Part shown: piece by piece, positions 6,182 through 9,354 of the stretch
Layout of the letters: each line of letters opens with the position of its first letter
Position numbering within the stretch: position 1 is the stretch's first letter
Assembly: GCA_020852155.1 (NCBI GenBank)
Contig: JADZBJ010000260.1
Coordinates: forward strand, 1 to 9,354
Reading direction: 5' to 3'
Length of the DNA: 9,354 bases
Origin: Saprospiraceae bacterium
GTDB taxonomy: Bacteria > Bacteroidota > Bacteroidia > Chitinophagales > Saprospiraceae
The notes under the pieces: generated by a model
The model's input: only the letters and a program-made list of their open reading frames with translations
The model's database searches: none
Told to the model about the DNA's origin: nothing
Made by a program: the position numbers and the translations under genes

Positions 6182-8293
6182 ATGAGAATCACACTCTATA
6201 CCATATTTGCCCTGATGTTGTGCGTTGTTGCAGCACAGGCGCAACCCATCAATCGGGCCACGCCGGAGGCCAACCTGAAAGCGGCGCAAGAGGCAGAAAG
6301 CACCCAAAATCCTTATGAGGCACTTGACCTCTATGAAAAGGTCTATGAAGACAACAAGGAAAAGGATATTGCCGTCAAGATCGCCAAGTTGCATTATGAA
6401 TTACGCGATTACGAGCGCGCAGAAAAAGCCCTGAATCGCCTTGTCAGCCGCGATAAAAAGCAGGAACTGATTGAATTGAAATACTGGCTGGGTATGGCCA
6501 TGAAATTCAACGGAAAATACGCCGAGGCCGCTGATATGCTCTCTACATTCATTGACCAAAGCAGCGATGAAGCCCTCAAGGCGGCCGCCAAACGCGAAAT
6601 CGCAGGTTGTGAACTGGGCAAAAAAGCCAAACAACCTGAAAACCTGCTGGTCAATAACCTCGGCAAAAAAGCCAATGGCCCACAAACAGAAGCATCGCCA
6701 TCTTACAGCGGCGGCGAACTGTATTTCGTAGCCGTCAAAGGCAAAGACGTCATTGAGCCTAAAGGCGACGATACCGACTGGTACGCCAGGGTGTATTCCA
6801 CCGCCAAGTCCGGGCAGGCCGAATGGGCCGAACCGACCGTTTTAGGTGAAAATATCAACCGCGAAGACTGGCAGCAAGGCAACGTCAGCGTGACAGCCGA
6901 CGGCAAAACCATGTATTTCACGCGCATTGAACTGCAAAACAACGGCCTGCAAACCAGCCGTATTTACTACGCACAAAAAGGTAGCGATGGTTGGGGCGCT
7001 GCTAACGAATGCTCAGGCATCAACGGCGATTACGTCGCCAAACACCCTTGCGAAGGCGAACTTTTTGGTGAAAAAGTATTGTTTTTTACGGCGAACCTCG
7101 CTGGCGGTAAAGGTGGCTTCGATTTGTATTACGCGCCCAAAAAAGGCGCTGGTCAATTTGGCCTGCCGGTCAACCTCGGTGAAGTAGTCAATTCTCCCGG
7201 CGACGACATCAGCCCGTACTACCGCGATGGTAAACTGTACTTCAGCAGCAATGGCCGCGCTACTATCGGCGGTCATGACGTGTTTGAAAGCCAGTGGAAC
7301 GGCTCTGTTTTCAGCGAGCCAAAGGCTTTGCCAGCCGGTGTGAACAGCAGTGTAGATGATATGTACTACACACAAATGCCTGACGGTTTTAGCGGATTCT
7401 TAGTGAGCAATCGCCCTGGCCCGAACAGCCTGAAAAGCAAAACCTGCTGCGACGATATTTACACCTGGGAATACGAGCGCGTGAAAATTGACCTCATGGC
7501 ACGCACTTTCCGCAAAAAGCGCAAAGGTGAAAAAGAAGTACAGCCGCTGAAAGGCTCTGTGGTACAACTCTTCGACATGACGGATAAAAATCCCAAGTCA
7601 GTTGAAGAAAAAACCAACGCCGGTTCTCACGAGTTTCCGTTTGTATTGGCTGCCGACCGCAAGTATCGCCTGATTTCTGTCAACGAAGGCTACATTCCTG
7701 ACACCCTGGATTTCAATACCGTTGGTATCACGAAAAGCCAGACCGTTGAGAAAAAACTCGTCATGGGCCGTGTTAAAAAACCGAAACCCACCGTCACAGT
7801 GGTCAAGGAAAATCAGCCAATCGTGTTGGATAACATCTACTACGACTACGACAAATGGGACATACGCCCGGATGCAGAGCCGGATTTGCAGTTCCTGACC
7901 GACCTGCTGAATAAATATCCCGACATGAAAATCGAATTGTCTTCGCACACCGACTCGCGCGGTAAAGACGAGTACAATGCCGAACTGTCGCAAAAGCGCG
8001 CAGAAAGCGCCAAAAACTGGATTGTGGCTAAAGGTATCGTCGCTGATCGTATCGTACCAAAAGGCTACGGCGAACAGCAACTTCGCAATGCTTGCGCTAA
8101 CGGTGTAGAATGCACCGAAGAACAGCACCAGCAGAACCGTCGTACCGAATTCAAAATCATTTCCGGCCCAACCAGCATCACCATTGAGCGCGAAGTCAAG
8201 ACAAGCGAAGAAGATGGCGACGATGCAGCACCGAACAAATCGTCTGGCGGCAAACAGAGCGTACGTTCTTCGCTTTTTTTTTACGAGAACTAA
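6182..8293 (+). CDS. PorE-like OmpA family protein (TPR, PD40 propeller, OmpA peptidoglycan-binding domain)
   Basis: This 703-aa protein has the domain order of T9SS PorE. A signal peptide ends at AQA-QP (residue 20). TPR-like helices follow at about 25-145 (NPYEALDLYEKVY, YERAEKALNRLV, GKYAEAADMLSTFI). WD40-like/PD40 propeller blades cover about 165-430 (DGKTMYFTR, DGKLYFSSNG, GGHDVFES). A carboxypeptidase-regulatory-like beta-sandwich lies at about 435-530. The OmpA domain spans about 548-660; D591 in SHTDSRG and R606 match E. coli OmpA D271 and R286, which bind diaminopimelate. The protein is therefore expected in the periplasm, tied to peptidoglycan and supporting the outer-membrane T9SS complex. 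It lies 101 bp downstream of the PorP/SprF gene. Residues 661-703 are a low-complexity tail ending at a T9 run, where a one-base slip would change the C-terminus. The symbol porE is not assigned because Bacteroidota carry several paralogues. Confidence 0.92.
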   Translation: MRITLYTIFALMLCVVAAQAQPINRATPEANLKAAQEAESTQNPYEALDLYEKVYEDNKEKDIAVKIAKLHYELRDYERAEKALNRLVSRDKKQELIELKYWLGMAMKFNGKYAEAADMLSTFIDQSSDEALKAAAKREIAGCELGKKAKQPENLLVNNLGKKANGPQTEASPSYSGGELYFVAVKGKDVIEPKGDDTDWYARVYSTAKSGQAEWAEPTVLGENINREDWQQGNVSVTADGKTMYFTRIELQNNGLQTSRIYYAQKGSDGWGAANECSGINGDYVAKHPCEGELFGEKVLFFTANLAGGKGGFDLYYAPKKGAGQFGLPVNLGEVVNSPGDDISPYYRDGKLYFSSNGRATIGGHDVFESQWNGSVFSEPKALPAGVNSSVDDMYYTQMPDGFSGFLVSNRPGPNSLKSKTCCDDIYTWEYERVKIDLMARTFRKKRKGEKEVQPLKGSVVQLFDMTDKNPKSVEEKTNAGSHEFPFVLAADRKYRLISVNEGYIPDTLDFNTVGITKSQTVEKKLVMGRVKKPKPTVTVVKENQPIVLDNIYYDYDKWDIRPDAEPDLQFLTDLLNKYPDMKIELSSHTDSRGKDEYNAELSQKRAESAKNWIVAKGIVADRIVPKGYGEQQLRNACANGVECTEEQHQQNRRTEFKIISGPTSITIEREVKTSEEDGDDAAPNKSSGGKQSVRSSLFFYEN

Positions 8294-8320
8294 GCCCGAC
8301 AACCTCGGACACGATTAAAC

Positions 8321-8367
8321 CTGCCGAATCAACATGGATCAATCCTGTTGATTCGGCAGTGCTTTTT
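8321..8367 (+). terminator. Rho-independent terminator after the PorE-like gene
   Basis: CTGCCGAATCAACA (8321-8334) and TGTTGATTCGGCAG (8346-8359) form a perfect 14-bp stem. A further GGA/TCC pairing is possible inside the 11-nt loop. TGC and five T residues (8363-8367) follow. It starts 27 bp after the stop of the PorE-like gene and should end that transcript. The start codon of the downstream DUF1573 frame is the last stem base plus two, so the structure could also hide or attenuate that gene. Confidence 0.75.
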
Positions 8368-8676
8368 GATATCGAAACGATTGATTTCGGCCAGATGAAT
8401 GAAGGCGAAGTTTTGTCGGTTCAATTCACATTCATGAATGTGTATGCTGATTCAGTGGCCGTGGAAATTGTATCCGCCTGCGATTGTATGAACGTTGAAT
8501 GGACACGCGATGCCATAGCGCCCGGAAAGCGTGGTTACATTGATATTTTATTCAATACCAGCGGCCAACAAGCCGAAGTTTTCAAGGATATTGATGTTAT
8601 TTTTCAAAATACAGACCGAAAGGGATATCCCTGGGTCAAACGCCTGCAATTAAAAGGGCGCATTAAAAAGAAATGA
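8359..8676 (+). CDS. DUF1573 domain protein, N-terminus uncertain
   Basis: The 105 residues from GTG at 8359 match the DUF1573 immunoglobulin-like fold from its first strand: LFDIETIDFGQMNEGEVLSV, then SACDCMNVEW (family pattern CGC/CDC), IAPGKRGYIDILFNTSG and LQLKGRI at the end. The family is usually exported and of unknown function. Here there is no signal peptide, and no ATG allows a whole domain: the first ATG (8395) would cut off strand one. The frame is open without a stop back to 8188, inside the PorE-like gene. It is in the -1 frame relative to that gene and crosses its T9 run. Either GTG inside the terminator stem is the start, the N-terminus is lost, or the domain is a frameshifted extension of the PorE-like protein. 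It overlaps the acetyltransferase gene by 4 bp. Confidence 0.7.
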   Translation: MLFDIETIDFGQMNEGEVLSVQFTFMNVYADSVAVEIVSACDCMNVEWTRDAIAPGKRGYIDILFNTSGQQAEVFKDIDVIFQNTDRKGYPWVKRLQLKGRIKKK

Positions 8677-9185
8677 TCACCACCGAACGCCTTTACCTGA
8701 TTCCCTCTACCCTGCCCTTGCTGGATGCTATCGTGGAAGACCGGCACGATGAACTATCTTCCCTGTTAGGTGGCGCTGATATCGCGCCGGGCTGGTCGCA
8801 CTTTCCGGAAGCGATGGTCTGGATGCGCGACTTCATCAGCGAGTATCCCGAACAAGCCGAATGGTGGAATTACCTCATCATCCTGCGCGACGAAGTACGG
8901 CTCGTTGGCGCGTGTGGATTCAAGGGGCCGCCGGTGCTGCAACCCGAAGTCGAAATCGGCTACGAAATCGCGCCCGGCTGGCAAAACAGAGGTCTGGCTA
9001 CCGAAGCCGCTCGCGCCCTGTGCGATTGGGCTTTTCAGTCGCCCGACATAGAAAGCGTTACAGCGCACACGCTGGCAGAGGAAAACCCGTCGGTCAAACT
9101 GTTGCGCCGTTTGGGATTTGATTTTGAAGGTGAACTGGTTGACCTGGAAGACGGGTTGATTTGGGCCTGGCGGAAAGGGAAGTGA
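8673..9185 (+). CDS. GNAT family N-acetyltransferase, RimJ/RimL-like
   Basis: This 170-aa GNAT enzyme transfers acetyl from acetyl-CoA to an amine. The acceptor is unknown; RimJ/RimL relatives acetylate protein N-termini, while others act on antibiotics or small amines. Fold landmarks are TERLYLIP at the N-terminus, LVGACGFKGPP (78-87), the EIGYEIAPGWQNRGLATEA acetyl-CoA-binding loop (94-112, with QNRGLA at 104-109), and the ENPSVKLLRRLGFDFEGEL helix-turn (137-155). The ATG at 8673 overlaps the DUF1573 stop in ATGA, implying co-translation. It has no signal peptide and is presumably cytoplasmic. Confidence 0.92.
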   Translation: MITTERLYLIPSTLPLLDAIVEDRHDELSSLLGGADIAPGWSHFPEAMVWMRDFISEYPEQAEWWNYLIILRDEVRLVGACGFKGPPVLQPEVEIGYEIAPGWQNRGLATEAARALCDWAFQSPDIESVTAHTLAEENPSVKLLRRLGFDFEGELVDLEDGLIWAWRKGK

Positions 9186-9249
9186 TTGCAGGTCAAGCGG
9201 AATATCTTGTGTTATATGCTCAATGCTTCATTTGCGCATTGCCTTAGCC

Positions 9250-9263
9250 AAGTGTTTACACTT
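9250..9263. promoter_or_regulatory. Short inverted repeat in the final intergenic stretch
   Basis: AAGTGT-TT-ACACTT is a 6-bp inverted repeat with a 2-bp centre, 64 bp after the acetyltransferase stop. It could be an operator half-site pair for a gene beyond the window. A weaker CAATGC/GCATTG pairing lies at 9221-9241. Neither is followed by a T-tract. No gene is supportable in 9186-9354. Confidence 0.2.
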
Positions 9264-9354
9264 ATCCCATGATTATGATGGCGCCGATGTGGTTCTTGTT
9301 CTAAGAATTGATTTCCGATAAAGGGTTTATTCCAAATAACGAATGATGCGCACG

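Noticed and set aside
7598..8302. Long 234-codon open frame on the minus strand inside the PorE-like gene
   Set aside because: It lies antisense to a clearly recognisable OmpA/PD40 protein and its translation (Val/Phe-rich, no motif) is what antisense of that coding sequence gives.
8274..8359. Classical programmed -1 frameshift signal (T9 plus stem-loop)
   Set aside because: The stem-loop starts 38 nt after the slippery run, far beyond the usual 5-9 nt, and has the T-tract of a terminator. Slippage remains possible but not through this hairpin.
9212..9352. Open minus-strand frame at the right edge, a possible 3' end of another gene
   Set aside because: Only 46 codons are visible, with no start and no recognisable motif; an alternative frame stops earlier.

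Overview
The window looks like Bacteroidota chromosome, most plausibly a Saprospiria-type environmental lineage. The best evidence is a PorP/SprF-family outer-membrane protein next to a PorE-type OmpA protein, which is type IX secretion/gliding machinery found only in this phylum. A DUF6340 lipoprotein, the scarcity of Shine-Dalgarno sequences and short intergenic repeats (TTCAACC, ATTCATC) agree with this. The genus assignment is inference.

Layout. Positions 1-76 hold an 18-bp tandem repeat. An aquaglyceroporin (minus, 78-785) follows. The gap to the next gene contains a small palindromic mobile element (893-989) with a perfect 8-bp target duplication. A DUF6340 lipoprotein (1034-2101) overlaps a DUF1905/YdeI-type protein (2098-2613) by 4 bp. 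An AT-rich gap (2614-2864) holds a 20-bp palindrome, a possible promoter and a strong plus-strand terminator, which together may define a roughly 100-nt small RNA. The Era GTPase (minus, 2865-3809) is divergent from a membrane-anchored GH25 lysozyme (plus, to 4711).

A second palindromic element (4712-4872) sits exactly at the lysozyme stop codon, and its 3-bp duplication recreates the TGA. A 56-codon ORF (4895-5065) then overlaps the start of the PorP/SprF gene (5055-6080). Heptamer repeats separate that gene from the PorE-like gene (6182-8293). A DUF1573 frame (to 8676) has no ATG, begins inside a terminator hairpin and is open upstream into the PorE-like gene across a T9 run. It overlaps a GNAT acetyltransferase (8673-9185) by 4 bp. 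The last 169 bp carry no gene I can assign.

The main functional unit is PorP/SprF plus PorE-like: an outer-membrane partner of T9SS cargo or adhesins and a peptidoglycan-binding periplasmic anchor. No large T9SS cargo gene lies in the window. The most interesting signals are the two non-autonomous elements, which have different terminal signatures, the start-less DUF1573 gene behind a T9 run and terminator hairpin, and the possible small RNA before era. I found no wholly new multi-gene system.
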